Shown: one piece after another, positions 10,009 through 20,936 of the stretch
Position numbering within the stretch: the stretch's first letter is position 1
Layout of the letters: each line of letters opens with the position of its first letter
Origin: Parietichytrium sp. I65-24A
Lineage: Eukaryota > Sar > Bigyra > Thraustochytrida > Thraustochytriidae
Direction of reading: 5' to 3'
DNA: 64,000 nt
Assembly (NCBI GenBank): GCA_012862575.1
Contig: BLSF01000008.1
Coordinates: forward strand, 372,001-436,000
Notes under the pieces: model-generated
Databases searched by the model: none
Told to the model about the DNA's origin: nothing
Seen by the model: only the letters and a program-made list of their open reading frames with translations
Position numbers and translations under genes: made by a program

Positions 10009-11934
10009 AAGATGAAGTTTGGGAAACGACTGAGCGAAGATCTGTCCGAGGTGGGCTGGGAAGAGCACTATGTGAGGTACAGACTGCTGAAGAAGGTGAT
10101 CAAGGTGCTGTCGTTGGTGGGCAAGGAGGCCGAGGAAGACATGCTGGCGGAAGCGTTGGCGATATTCCCGCGGAAGAAGAAGATTTTGCGGGGGCTGACG
10201 GAAAATGCAAATATCAAGTGCATTTTGTGCAAGCGATGGAATATATTTGCGACCATCCTGAACGACGATGTAAGCCACTTGCACGATTTTCTGAGGTCCA
10301 CGATTGAGGCGCTGGAGGTGTCCTTTCACAAGGATATCCATCCGACGGTCACGCGCCTTCTCAACGAAACGAAGCGCAAAAGCGTCATGCGCTTGCAGGA
10401 GCCGAACCTGTACCCAGGCAGTAAGACGCTGTCGACACTCGCGCGATTCGCAATGTTTACGGACACATTGGCAGCGCTCCGCCGCTTTCTTGTCGTTAAC
10501 GATCAAGCGCTTGAGAAAATAACCAAAAAGTTCAAAAAGCGCGTCATCTGCTCCGAGGTAGAAGGCGAGAGCTGTGGCCCCGAATGCGCCCGTTGCTTGC
10601 TCGAAACCGAGTTTGACGACGAGTCTGACAGCATTTTCGACTCGCGTGGAGCCCCGAGCGATTTTGAAGACGAGGTTTACCCTGACGAACCAGGGAAAAT
10701 AACCCTCCAACACTCGAGCTTTAGTCTGTGCAATTCAAGCTCTGATAGCTCCTCCAAGACTGTAGTGGCCAACATCAAGCTTGAGCAAGCTTGCCAGCAC
10801 GAGTGGGAGACGATCATACGTCTGGAGGCGGCGGCGGCTCTGCTGGAGTCCAAGGTCATGGTGGAGTGCTCCACCTTCCATGACTTTATCATGGACCACA
10901 AAACGCAGCTCAATGCCCAGCGCCAGTACGAAAAATTGGCGCGGATGGAGGCACGGCAAGTCATGCTAACTCGGTTGACACAGCTGATCGACCTCGAGAA
11001 CAACGCTCGACCTGCGACCTTCCTTGCCATTGGGGTCATGCTTCCGCTTGTGACGCTGGCAATCACATACTATATTTCCGCCAACATATACGTCGAGGAA
11101 GGTCGCACGGTGTTTGACGAAAAGGGCTACTTTATTTCCGCCTCCATAGATCGAGCGCCAGCTTCAAACATTGGTACGTTAGGTCTAACTACCACGCTGT
11201 CACTGCTGTCTGTCATCATATTCGTCAAGCACAAGATTGTGAAAAAGCAGCTTCGCGGAAGAAATTGGATGCGTACACACCGCCTTGCAACTGCGTTTGG
11301 CCTCCTTTCCACCTTTTGTGGAAATGGGGTGGCTGCCTTTCAGCACCAGTTTCACGCAACCGCGCACAATACCTTTGCGGCGACGTTCTTTTTGTTCGGG
11401 ATGGTGCACGTCGTGTTGGAGACTATCATTGACTATGTCTTTGCTCTGTCGGTCCCATTCATCCGCCGCGTCCGGATTGCAGTGTCGTCTTTGCTGATCG
11501 TGTCCGTCTCAGCGTTTCTTATTCCTATGGGATACGTACTGGTGTACCCTGACATTGACGCTGCATCGCTGATCTTCTGGAAGAAGGTGGCCGCAAGCTT
11601 TGAGGTTGCAGCCTTTGGTTGTTTTGTGGTGTGGTTTGCCAGCTACTATTCCACGTTGAAAGCATCTCAATTTAAGCTTCACGTGCAGTATCGCGTGCGC
11701 CTGGATTCTTCGGACCATCTTACAGCGCTTCGCGACTCTAGGCACTATGCACGCTCGCTGTCCGCCGACTCGATAGACGGCTTCGCTGCTGGCGACGAAG
11801 GGATGACGTTCGACTCGGAGAAGAGTTTCAACTCTGCCGAGCAAATAGGTTTGGACTTGGATGACGATGATTCCCCCGGGAACTCGACGAGGGATGGGCA
11901 CAATCAGTCCCTGAGAAGAAGAAAAATTGCCTGA
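10009..11934 (+). CDS. SPX-domain protein with a DRAM/Frag1/Sfk1-like six-helix membrane domain
   Basis: A 641-residue protein. The start at 10009 is set by the canonical SPX opening MKFGKRL. SPX (about 1-190) senses inositol pyrophosphates; both basic surfaces are present, YVRYRLLKK near residue 20 and the helix with KKFKKR near 180. An acidic linker and a coiled helix follow (about 190-330). The C-terminal half has six hydrophobic segments. The third (GLLSTFCGNGVAAFQ) and fourth (H-x-x-A-x-x-FF) resemble the Frag1/DRAM/Sfk1 (CWH43 N-terminal) family rather than EXS, MFS, VTC or SLC13, the usual SPX partners. An acidic/Ser-rich cytosolic tail ends the protein. The role is inferred to be phosphate-responsive control of a membrane or autophagy/GPI-lipid-related protein. 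The frame is open back to 9943. Confidence 0.8.
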   Translation, partial: KMKFGKRLSEDLSEVGWEEHYVRYRLLKKVIKVLSLVGKEAEEDMLAEALAIFPRKKKILRGLTENANIKCILCKRWNIFATILNDDVSHLHDFLRSTIEALEVSFHKDIHPTVTRLLNETKRKSVMRLQEPNLYPGSKTLSTLARFAMFTDTLAALRRFLVVNDQALEKITKKFKKRVICSEVEGESCGPECARCLLETEFDDESDSIFDSRGAPSDFEDEVYPDEPGKITLQHSSFSLCNSSSDSSSKTVVANIKLEQACQHEWETIIRLEAAAALLESKVMVECSTFHDFIMDHKTQLNAQRQYEKLARMEARQVMLTRLTQLIDLENNARPATFLAIGVMLPLVTLAITYYISANIYVEEGRTVFDEKGYFISASIDRAPASNIGTLGLTTTLSLLSVIIFVKHKIVKKQLRGRNWMRTHRLATAFGLLSTFCGNGVAAFQHQFHATAHNTFAATFFLFGMVHVVLETIIDYVFALSVPFIRRVRIAVSSLLIVSVSAFLIPMGYVLVYPDIDAASLIFWKKVAASFEVAAFGCFVVWFASYYSTLKASQFKLHVQYRVRLDSSDHLTALRDSRHYARSLSADSIDGFAAGDEGMTFDSEKSFNSAEQIGLDLDDDDSPGNSTRDGHNQSLRRRKIA

Positions 11935-12145
11935 AAACTTACGCTCGAGAGTCACCCTGTTATCTCTTCGAGCCCGCCGCGGAACCCCACCAAACACAAA
12001 CAGAAGAGAAATGACACTACAAACACGCAAATCAGTAAAATTGGTTTCTTTTTAATTGAATGAAATTCAATCTGTCATGTTATACTTTATGGGTTAACCA
12101 AGTTGAAAGAGAAATCTCTCTCTCATTTGTAGTGCCGTTTTCCTC

Positions 12146-12697
12146 TTAGCAGATTCCCAGCAAGCCAAGGGCGGTCGAGATGGAGGTGAACATGCCCACG
12201 AGCAATGGAGTCCATACCTGTTTTGCCAAAGCGCTATTGTACCTGTTGTCAGGACCTTGGCAGTAATTCTCGGCCCACGCAACCCTCGAAAAGCAGTAGA
12301 GCACTCCGGACAGAGCGGTGATGATTGGGTGGCGGAGTCCGCCGATCAAGCTGAAAGCCAAGAACGCAGGGAAGGTTTCCAGTGCTTGCTGGTGTCCGCG
12401 CTGAACGCAGTTGAACTTGACTGCATTCTCATCCTTGCCACTGGCGTACAAGTCTGGGAGTGGAACTCCATACTTTTTCCGAGCTGCGCCCACACGGGCT
12501 CCCAAAATACCAATGATGGTCCAGGAGCTGGCGAACACGTTGGAAAGAATCACCAACCCGTATGCGCGTGGCACGCTCACCACGGTGCTCGCGCTGAGTG
12601 CAGCAGGAAGGTCCTGCCCAAAGTTGTTGAGCAAGTACCTCTCGCCGTACATGAGGCCAAGCACAGCCGGGCCGTATGTCAAAAACAGGGACGCCAT
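12146..12697 (-). CDS. MGST3: microsomal glutathione S-transferase 3-like MAPEG protein
   Basis: A 183-residue MAPEG-superfamily membrane enzyme, similar in length and order to MGST3 apart from a longer N-terminal segment of about 35 residues. The diagnostic central block is present: ARKKYGV, then FNCVQRGHQQALETFP, with the Arg/Asn/Glu cluster that binds glutathione in MAPEG trimers. GVLYCFSRVAWAENY follows, matching the third helix and its Tyr. Four transmembrane helices fit. MGST3-type proteins conjugate glutathione to LTA4 or reduce lipid hydroperoxides at the ER. The frame is open upstream to 12805, but that part is Arg-rich and unlike the family, so I use the ATG at 12697. No intron is seen. 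Confidence 0.85.
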   Translation of the reverse strand: MASLFLTYGPAVLGLMYGERYLLNNFGQDLPAALSASTVVSVPRAYGLVILSNVFASSWTIIGILGARVGAARKKYGVPLPDLYASGKDENAVKFNCVQRGHQQALETFPAFLAFSLIGGLRHPIITALSGVLYCFSRVAWAENYCQGPDNRYNSALAKQVWTPLLVGMFTSISTALGLLGIC

Positions 12698-13703
12698 CTT
12701 CTGGTCTTCTGGTCTTCTTCTGCGCTCTCTGCCTCTTCTCCTCACGCACAGTAACTCGCGCAAGATATGCAATCGCCGTTCGGGGTCTGCCGATCTTTGG
12801 GTCAAGGTTGCAAGACCTGAGATGGCGACCTCCTGAGTCTCCTGAGTGCGCCTTTTTTGCCCACACGATTCCGATAAATGACACTAGCAAAACGCAAACG
12901 AAATATCTTTGGTGAGTCTGAGACCGCCTGTGGGACCCTCTTACCTGGAACAAAGATCTCGCAAGATGCATGATCCAGAATGAACTTGCCCGGTGTTACT
13001 AGTACTCACAGTCAGTACCGGTACTGAGACCTGAGTAACCTACTTGTCCATTCTTCGTCTGGCCAAGCTGGCGTTAACTGTGTAAACTGTGAATCGTGGG
13101 AAATTTCGGATGTGCTCGCAGATTCTCCCGCTGCGTTCATTCTTTGATCCGCCAACATAACCGAAATAGGCTTACATGCTACCGTCGGCGTAGCAGCGCC
13201 TGCTCCCTCTTCGCGTAATCGACTCTTGACTCGTCCCGGTAGTCCCGGTCTTTGAGCTCGAAGCTACTCAGTCTACTCAGTGGTGGTACTAGTACTGGCA
13301 TGTGAGCGAGTACTCAGTACTCAGTACCCCCAGCCAGACATAGCCAGACTAGCCAGACCTTCAGACCTTCAGAAGAAAAGAAGAATTTAGGATTTCGAAT
13401 TTCGAATTTCGAATTTCGGATTTAGAGAATCACAACTTGATTGGTCTGATTCATGCCACAAAGCAAGCTCCTGGCGACTGCTGATAGGGACCGTCTTTGA
13501 GGCAAATTGTGAGCCGTCTGTTCTGTGCAGGGAATGAATGTTCATTATGAATATTGACCGGTTTTGGTCCCCCATCCACCAGGCACACCAACCGCTGTGC
13601 AACTAGAGATGGTTTTTGCGCACACTGTGGCACTGGCAAAGCACACGTATCCTCGCGGGCGCCAGGTGCTTGGGCGCTCCGCTGAGAGCTCCTTGAAGCG
13701 GCG
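12698..13703. other. divergent intergenic region with short repeats
   Basis: Upstream of both the MGST3-like gene (-) and the GT34 gene (+). It contains a TACCGGTACTGAG palindrome (about 13013), clustered AGTACTCAGT motifs (13309-13326) and a 7-bp tandem array. No gene seen. Confidence 0.5.
13392..13419. repeat. 7-bp tandem repeat (ATTTCGA)4
   Basis: Four copies, the last with one mismatch. Confidence 0.85.
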
Positions 13704-14843
13704 ATGCGCATCATTTCGGTGATAGCGGCGCTGATGTGCGCCAGGCTGCTGCTGCTGCTTTTTGAGGTTTTCCTCTTAGATCAGCGACGGAACAGGGCGG
13801 AGCTGCCGCAACTGGTGTCGTTGAGGTTGCCAGTGCAATGGCAACTAGGTGTGGGAAGTGCGCAGGACTGTACCGAGGCGTATGAGAGGATAGAACGCAA
13901 CATTCTGCGCCGAGCAAGCGTTGCGCCGATCAGATTTGACCCTGCTAGAGTGGTCATTCTCACAATTGTTGGGGGCTGGAGCGCGGTGCAGGAAGTAGTG
14001 CGAAGGAATAGGCAGGAATACGCGAGCATACACGGGTATCGGTACGTGCAAATTACCTCACCTTTGCAAGGGGCAATGGCACATGTGAGCGACAATTTTT
14101 TCAAGCTCCGAGAAGGTTGGGACAGGAGGAACTTTGCCTGGGGAAAGATTTTTGCTATTCTAGACCTTTTTAGGCAGCATCCGGAGATTACGCATGTTAT
14201 GTGGATTGACGCTGACATTGTATTAATGAATCAGTTGGTGGGGTTGGAGTTCATAGCTGCCCTGGACAAGTCTTTTGTAGCTTGTGGCGATGAGAATGGC
14301 GTGAACACTGGAGCTTTTCTGCTTCGAAACGACCCATGGTCCAGAGCGCTCTTGAGACATTCTCTTCATATTAATTACCATCCGTCGCAGTATCTAAAAC
14401 GCGTATGGTGGGAGCAGCCTGCGCTTGTGGTTGCGTCTATATTGTACCCGTGGAAAAACGAAGTTAATGCGTTTTACGAGGTATGGTTCGACCAAGGACA
14501 GATGCCCCTGCGAACGCAGCTCGACGCAGACGCTTTAAACGCCGAAGTGCCGCCGGAAAACCAAGAGCATGTTTATTTCTTACCTGGCTGCGTCTTCAAC
14601 TCTCCTCGAAAGATCTTTCAGTATGGCCACTTCCTTGTGCACTTTCCAGGAGTCTCTACAAATAAGAAGTGGGTTCTCGTTCTCAAATATGCTGAACTTG
14701 CGTCCAGAGGAAGCATCGGGGATTACCGAGAGGTGCGCATCTCCTCACCTCCTTTATTCCCAAAAGGGATGCTGGCCGGTCCGCTCTCTTCGTTTCGAAG
14801 GCCTCTGAACACACAAACTATTCAATACAACTGGCAGGTTTGA
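13704..14843 (+). CDS. GT34-type glycosyltransferase (GMA12/MNN10 family), Golgi type II
   Basis: A 379-residue protein with an N-terminal signal anchor (residues about 3-26, rich in Ile/Ala/Leu), the layout of Golgi type II enzymes. The luminal domain has the family's features: NRQEYASIHGY (donor-binding start), AWGKIFAI, and the metal-binding DxD motif in MWIDADIVLMN, then NTGAFLLRNDPWS. In yeast and plants GT34 proteins add alpha-galactosyl, mannosyl or xylosyl residues to glycans or xyloglucan. The acceptor cannot be predicted. The start is the first ATG, directly before the anchor. No intron is seen. Confidence 0.85.
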   Translation: MRIISVIAALMCARLLLLLFEVFLLDQRRNRAELPQLVSLRLPVQWQLGVGSAQDCTEAYERIERNILRRASVAPIRFDPARVVILTIVGGWSAVQEVVRRNRQEYASIHGYRYVQITSPLQGAMAHVSDNFFKLREGWDRRNFAWGKIFAILDLFRQHPEITHVMWIDADIVLMNQLVGLEFIAALDKSFVACGDENGVNTGAFLLRNDPWSRALLRHSLHINYHPSQYLKRVWWEQPALVVASILYPWKNEVNAFYEVWFDQGQMPLRTQLDADALNAEVPPENQEHVYFLPGCVFNSPRKIFQYGHFLVHFPGVSTNKKWVLVLKYAELASRGSIGDYREVRISSPPLFPKGMLAGPLSSFRRPLNTQTIQYNWQV

Positions 14844-15425
14844 CCGGGTGGCCTGACGCTGAGCTTTCTTGGCGCCGTTAGTGCTTTAGTGTCTAGTCTA
14901 GTGCCATTTGAAAAAAAATTGGCTGATTGGCAGCGTAAGTTAATGTTGGCTTGGCGCGACCACTACCTAATGAAAAGGCGGTCCACTATGTTTCTCTGCA
15001 AGCTCATCCACGCGCAGTTGACGTACTTCTTGTCCTTGGAGAGAAACAGCGGATGCCAAGGCTAGAACTGTCTTCGGCACAAGTTCGGCGTCGAGAGGTT
15101 CTCGCTTTTTCTCGGAATCGCGTAGATGAAAGGATTCAAAGGGCAAAACTTTGTTGCAACCAAAGACGACGTGCAGAATTGCTCACCTGATATGTTTCTA
15201 TTTTAATGAGAAGTTGCAAGCATTACACTGGATGCTTTAAAAAAATTGTACAGCCAAAAAATACTTCTTACCCTTTTTTATGCATACTTTCTGGCCAATT
15301 CGTCGTAACTCTTCCCACCTAATGGTGCGTTTCATTGTTTGACTGTGAGTTCGTTCATGTGTTTCCTCGTCCACCCATTTCTCCTTCTGCGCCAAGTGAG
15401 ACAACCTGTTTTGTCTCTCGCGTGA
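14844..15425. other. convergent intergenic spacer
   Basis: 3' flanks of the GT34 gene (+) and the CDP-alcohol phosphatidyltransferase gene (-). No gene seen; a 79-codon frame at 14951-15190 has no supporting features. Confidence 0.5.
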
Positions 15426-16625
15426 TTACATGTCTTTGACACGTGCCCAGCATACGAGCCAAATGACAGTCATAATGCCGTTATTGAAAAGAAACCATGA
15501 CGGAAGGAATTCCTTGACCCCTGTGAGGTAGGTTGCCAGCAAAAGACCGTAGAAGAGGAAAGCGTGCGAGCCCGTTCCGCACCATGAGACCAAGCGCATA
15601 GTTGACCTCCACTTAATGCGGTACTCTTCTGGAGAGAGCTTTTCAGCTTCCCCAAGGGTCTTGTCAATTGTCTTCTTCGCAACCTTGTTCTGGACAGCCA
15701 AATATTGTTTTTCATACCAAAGGAGCAAGGCGTAAGAGAAAAAGGAGCTTGACTCCCATGCCGCCGTCATCTCCTTGTGAATCAATTCTGACTCCTCCAA
15801 GCCTACATTAAGTTTACTCTTTACTGGGGCAGTCTTCAGACAGAAGATGTTTTTGATTCTGTCAAACATCATCGCTTGCTGTTGGAAGGTGATGACCCCG
15901 ACGAAGAGATTGAGTGCCACCGTGGGAAGAGAGACTATTTGGAAGGTGTAGATGATTGCATAACTCCAGCAAACTCCTTGACTCAGAGCTACGCACATGT
16001 CGCAGATACCGTCAAGCACACGCCCGACCAGGGAGCCGCTCCCGTACATGCGGGCGAGCTGGCCATCGCAGCAGTCAAAAGTGATGCTGAGAAACTCATA
16101 AAACGCACTGCTCGGCAGCATACCAATATCAAACGATAAAGAGCACAGCGAGTGTAAGGATTGTGACCTGCTTTTCTGTTCCCCGGAATCAGGCAAACGA
16201 CCAACTTACGCTAACAACAGATTATCCAAGGAATCGGCAGGGCAGGTTGCGACAAGATACGCGCTATACACGCCGCACACCAGCGACACAAAGGTGATCC
16301 TATTTGGCGTGAACAGCCTGCAGTACACACACACCAACCAATCAACAAAAACAGACAAACCGTTAGCACCGCGGTCTCCTCTCTCTCCGGCCGCTCGTAC
16401 ACGAGACGCAACTCACCACGGTGCGTTGATCGCGCCCATCGTTGCCACGATGATCGCCGCCGTCCTTCTGTGCAGGTAAAAGTCCGCGAGCTCCTCTGTC
16501 TCCCGGTTAAACTTGCTCGCCAGCGAGAAGCAGTACCTGAACCGCTTCACGAACCCATCTGGCAGCTCCATCTTCGCAGCCGCTGCCCCGTACCCTCCTC
16601 CCTTCCCGCCTTTCCTTTCGCCCAA
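15426..16625 (-). CDS. CDP-alcohol phosphatidyltransferase family enzyme
   Basis: Three-exon gene: exon 1 16571 (or 16625) to 16417, exon 2 16317-16210, exon 3 16107-15426. All junctions have GTGAGT/GTAAGT donors and CAG acceptors, and the phases join (INAPW|LFTPNRIT and LLLA|AFYEF), giving 314 or 332 residues. Exon 3 opens with the complete family signature, written with spacing as D-x2-DG-x2-AR-x8-G-x3-D-x3-D (DCCDGQLAR, then G, D, D), the metal and CDP site. TPNRIT in exon 2 is the usual conserved turn before helix 1. Several more hydrophobic helices follow. These enzymes transfer a phosphatidyl or phosphoalcohol group from a CDP-activated substrate in ER or mitochondrial membranes. The exact product (PI, PG, PC/PE type) is undecided. 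Confidence 0.85.
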
Positions 16626-18346
16626 CTCCTAACTCTCAATCCCACTCCCAATCCCAACCAAATCCTAATCCTTTGTCGATCAACGGTCCTTGCCTCCTTC
16701 CCACTCGCGCACTTCTCTTCCCTTCTTGCTGTTCTTGCTGTTCTTGCTTTTCCTGCTTTTCCTTCTCCTCACCATCATGATCACACATCATCACATCATC
16801 ACCTTTTTTCCTTTTTCCTTTTGTAAGTAAGTTGAAAGTTAGTTATTGAGATTATTGAGCAACCAAGGCAGTGTGTTACATTAGGTCAATGGTTGACTGT
16901 TACTCGCTGTTAGTGCATCGGTAGCCCACAGCGTCTCAGGTAGTAAGTAGTCTGTGGTAGATCCTAGGAGCCCGTTGTAGCAAACCACCTGCTATAGTCT
17001 CTAGCTAGTTGTTACAAGCTGCTTAAGGCTTGTGATACAGTTGCTGTCGATGCAGTGGTTTCCAGTAGTTGCTAGTTCGTGGTGATAGCGAGCACTCGCG
17101 AGTGCCACTTAGCTACCAGCTAACTAGGCTAGGCGCTGCTAAAGAAGAGGGTAGGGATTACATTAAGTGATAGTAGCTGAGGGATGTGTGAGTGACTTGG
17201 TGTCGAGAATGACAAGAGACTGAGAAGGACAAGGAAATGCCTTTCCAGCTTCACTATTTTACTAATTTCACTCTCAATTGAAAATTGAAGTTATACTAGT
17301 TGTGTCTCCGTGTTTAGCTCCTCCCGATGGACACAATGGACACAAATTCGGAGGCAGCACACGCAGTCAGGTCTCTTTACTTGTGCTTCTCCTTCTGAAT
17401 TTCTGAAAGCAGAATTCACGAGTCAGAATAATGGTTGATCTTGATTCCAAAGGCAAGTCTCTTTTGTTTCAGCCAAACAAGAGGCAAGAAACTTTGAGCG
17501 AGAAACAAACCACTAAAATGTAAGGCTTTACTTTTGCTTTTGCTTTTGCTTCTTGTGCTTTGTTTTTGTGGCTTCTGAGCACTCTCGACAGCAAGTCACC
17601 TGGACTGCGCGTCCGAGTCGAAATTGCCCTCTCCAACGCGCTGCTGGCTGCTGTGAACACGTCCAAACAAGCCAGGCGGTTCAGATGTTGCCTCGCCTTT
17701 AAGATTTCCAAGACCTCCAAGCCTCGTGATTCTCGCGAGAGCAAGACACGAATCAAGGACTAAAGAGACCGCAGGAAGAAAGCAAGTCTCGACTTGACTC
17801 TCAACTCAGGGTAGAGGCGGAGTGGCGGTACTTGTACACACCTCAGCTGAGTCACGGTGAGGGCATTCGCAGCGGAACCCGAGGGAGCAGACTAACGGAA
17901 GCTTCGTCGATTGCTCGCGTTTTAATGTACGTTGTAGTCTTACCGCCGGCCAGCTGGTGAGAGGCGTGAGGCGTGAGGCGTTGCGTCTCTGGAGCGGACG
18001 ATTCTGCTTTTGCCACTGCTGCTGTCGCACATATGAAGATGGTTGCAAGGTTTTACAATTTTTGCAACGCCAGTCTCCGTGGCACATTAGGTGTATTAGG
18101 CACCAGGTCCCGGCGAACAGGAAACACTTCTCTGAGTCCTTTGCACGAACGAAAATCTGCTCCTTCTTGCCGCTATCTTTTGCGCTACTGTGGCAGCGAG
18201 GAAAGCTCGATTACATGTCGCTAGCGCGGCCTACAGGGTGGAGAGAATTGATCATCCCCGTCTCCAGATTCGCCGGATAAAGAGGGCAGCCTCGAAATTT
18301 GCAGGCAAAAGGCACAGGAGCTAGCCAAGGACTTTGGGTGGGCGAA
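16626..18346. other. intergenic region, no supported gene
   Basis: About 1.7 kb without a convincing gene on either strand. Open frames of 60-107 codons are present but lack recognisable motifs. Pyrimidine-rich tracts lie near 16690-16820. Possible 5' leader of the EHD gene after about 18290. Confidence 0.5.
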
Positions 18347-20275
18347 ATGACAAGAGCGGCGAGCTTGGTGAAGGCGCTGTCGAAGCGCGGGTCTTCGAAA
18401 GACACGGCTTACAAGTCGGTAGACAACACGGACCCCGAGATTGAGGCGCTGCGCCAGTTTGAGGAACACAGGGCAACGCTGATAGAATTCTACAAGAAGC
18501 ACAATCCTTCGCTGCTGGAGAATGTCGACAATACCCTGAAGGAGTGGAGCGGAAGGGAGCAAGAGCTCTTTCAGGCGCTTTATGATAAATACGAAGCACC
18601 GAAGAAGGCGCTCCAGTCAGCCAAGGACGACTACAATCGCGTTGTGGATGGCCTCAAATCAATCTACAAGAGCTCCATCCGCCCCCTGGAAGAACTATAT
18701 AAATTCGACTTGTTCTTCAGCCCTTTACTGGAAGACGCCGACCTGGAATCGAAGCCAATCGTTTTACTCGTAAGTTTCTTTTTTCGTATTCGGTAGGTGC
18801 ATTGCAAATGGATTGGCCTAACACACTATTTTTCTATTTTGGCGTGGCAGATTGGCCCATATTCTGTCGGCAAGACGTCCTTCATTCGCCACTTAATTGA
18901 GCGTGATTTTCCGGGCATTCGAATCGGACCAGAGCCAACTACTGACAAATTCACATGTGTGATGCATGGCGACCATGACCAAGTGATTCCCGGCAATGCC
19001 CTGTGCGTGGCCGCTGATAAACCCTTTAGAGGACTTAACAAGTTTGGCACGAGCTTTCTGACCCGCATGGAGGGGTCGGTGTGCAACTCCAAGCTCTTGG
19101 AGTCCATCACCTTGGTAGATACCCCAGGGGTGTTATCGGGGGAAAAACAGCGCATAGGAAGGCAATACAATTTTACGGAAGTGGTTGAGTGGTTTGCGTC
19201 CCGGGCCGACCGAATTATTCTACTTTTTGACGCGCACAAGCTTGATATAAGTGACGAGCTGAAGCAATGCATTGAGGGCCTGCGCGGTCATGACGACAAG
19301 ATTCGCGTTGTGCTGAATAAGTCAGACTCAATCAGCAATAAAAAGCTCATGCGAGTGTATGGTGCTCTGATGTGGAGCTTGGGAAAGGTTGTGCGCACGC
19401 CCGAAGTTCTCCGCGTTTATCTGAGCTCGTTTGGAAAGCCACTTGACAAAGAGCACGACAACTACAAACTCTTTGAAAGCGAGGCCGCTGACCTTGTTAG
19501 TGATCTGAAGGGCCTCCCTCGTAATTCGGCGATTCGAAAAATTAACGAGCTGGTCAAGCGTGCCAGGCTCGCCAAAGTTCATGCACACATTGTCGCTGAC
19601 TTGAAAGCGCAAATGCCATCGTGGTTTGGAAAGAACTCCAAACAGCAAAAAATTCTGGACAACCTACCTGAGGAATTCAACAGAATTGCGCAGAGGTTTC
19701 GGCTTCCTCCTGGAGATTTTCCAAATATTCAACGGTTCAAGGAGCTCTTGTCGCAGCACGATTTGTCAAAATTCCCAAAACTCAGCGATAAAGCGCTCGC
19801 AAAGCTTGACCATGCGCTCACAAACGAGATTCCCGCGCTGATGCAAGATTTGCAATCTCAGACCAATTTAACGGAATCCGAGGACCAATTTTCCCGGCCC
19901 TCGAACACAGGGCCAACAAACCCTTTTCAAGACGATGAGAGCGCAGCTTTCGGCTCGCCGTTTGGTGGCGTTGCAGGCAGCGGAAACTGGGTCATCTCTC
20001 TCTCTGAGAAGACAGCGAGCGACAATGTTTTTTACGGCGCTCCGCTGGTGAATGGCAAGCTCGGTGGTGCTGCGGCGAGGCAAGTTCTTGCTTCCTCTGG
20101 TCTCAGCAATGAGCAATTGTTTAAGATTTGGCAACTTGCGGACATCGAAAAATCCAATCAGCTGGACGCAGATGAGTTCGCCGTTTGTACCCACCTCGTT
20201 CGTCAGGTGCAGCTTGGGCTTCCAATTCCAGACTCGTTGCCGTCTGACCTCATTCCCCCATCCAAGAGGATTTAA
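18347..20275 (+). CDS. EHD: EHD-family dynamin-like membrane-remodelling ATPase
   Basis: Two exons, 18347-18769 and 18851-20275; the 81-bp intron has a GTAAGT donor and GCAG acceptor and joins PIVLL|IGPYSVGKTS in phase 0. The product is about 615 residues, longer than the usual ~540 because of a ~140-residue N-terminal segment. Seen: P-loop GPYSVGKTS, the KPF loop (DKPFRGLNKFG), DTPGVLSGEKQR, the NKSD base motif, RARLAKVHAHI in the helical domain, and a C-terminal EH domain (DxDxxNxLDxDEF-type loop near residue 570). An NPF motif (TNPFQDDES) lies in the linker before the EH domain. Known role: ATP-driven tubulation and scission in endocytic recycling. The frame is open to 18299, so the start is uncertain. 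Confidence 0.93.
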
Positions 20276-20295
20276 TTAACTGTCGGTCAACAAGT

Positions 20296-20648
20296 GATGA
20301 AATTAATTAAGATAGATTGTAACAGTTTATTCAGGGCGAAAGTTGCTACCGCGCTCTCGCCCGTCATTCTCTTTCGAATTTAGGTCTCAGCTCTTCATCC
20401 TGGGGCAACAGAAAGTGACCCCAGGCAACTCCGCAATTACAAGAAAACAAATCAGCGGAACCACCCCCGTCTCGCCTGGAAGGGGAGAGAATAAAGGTGA
20501 TAAACTATGAGATAGACACGCACGGGAAATGAGGTGAAATCAGAATGGAGCTCTGCAATCACAAATTAGATTGGACCTATCCAGTCATGTAGTACACAAA
20601 GTAGAGAAATAGTACGGTGAAGGCCATGCCAAGGTAGACAATCATTTT
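20296..20648. repeat. 353-bp direct duplication, copy A (3' end of the membrin locus)
   Basis: Matches 20937-21289 at a constant offset of 641 bp with only about two mismatches. It contains the last coding bases and 3' flank of the membrin gene. Near-identity and a single N beside copy B suggest an assembly artefact or an allelic contig joined in. Confidence 0.85.
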
Positions 20649-20933
20649 CGACGAGCACCCTGGCGGCCCCGAGATTGTCCAGGACGTGGCCGGACATGAC
20701 GCCACTACTGAGTTTGAGGACATTGGCCACAGCCCAGAGGCTCATGAGACCCTCGCAAAGTACGTGATCGGAGAGGTAGACAACACAGACAAACAAGCAG
20801 ACATGATGGGAGTGACAAAGAAGGAGGAGGTCAAGGTGATTTCCCGCGAGGCAGTGAAGGCTCACAACTCTCGCGAGGACTGCTGGGTGGTGATCCACGG
20901 CAAGGTGTATGACGTGTCCAAGTACCTCGACGA
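20649..20933 (+). pseudogene. circularly permuted cytochrome b5 gene fragment
   Basis: Cytochrome b5 sequence closely related to the gene at 33523 but in permuted order. The second half of the heme domain (from HPGG through KYVIGEV) comes first. It then runs into sequence resembling the 5' leader of that gene (GACAGACAA-type), the start codon and the first half ([18 protein letters not shown] to VYDVSKYLD). It ends at the same CGACGA where it began. It differs from 33523 in several residues (AGHDATTEFEDIGHS against [15 protein letters not shown]), so it is not the same copy. It lacks the tail anchor. It is either a piece of a tandem cyt b5 locus mis-scaffolded here, or an insertion derived from a circular molecule. 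Confidence 0.7.
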
Positions 20934-20934
20934 N
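20934..20934. other. single-N assembly join
   Basis: Unresolved base between the cytochrome b5 fragment and duplication copy B; likely a contig junction. Confidence 0.8.
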
Positions 20935-20936
20935 AT

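Noticed and set aside
9796-10713. 305-codon minus-strand open frame
   Set aside because: Mostly antisense to the SPX coding region.
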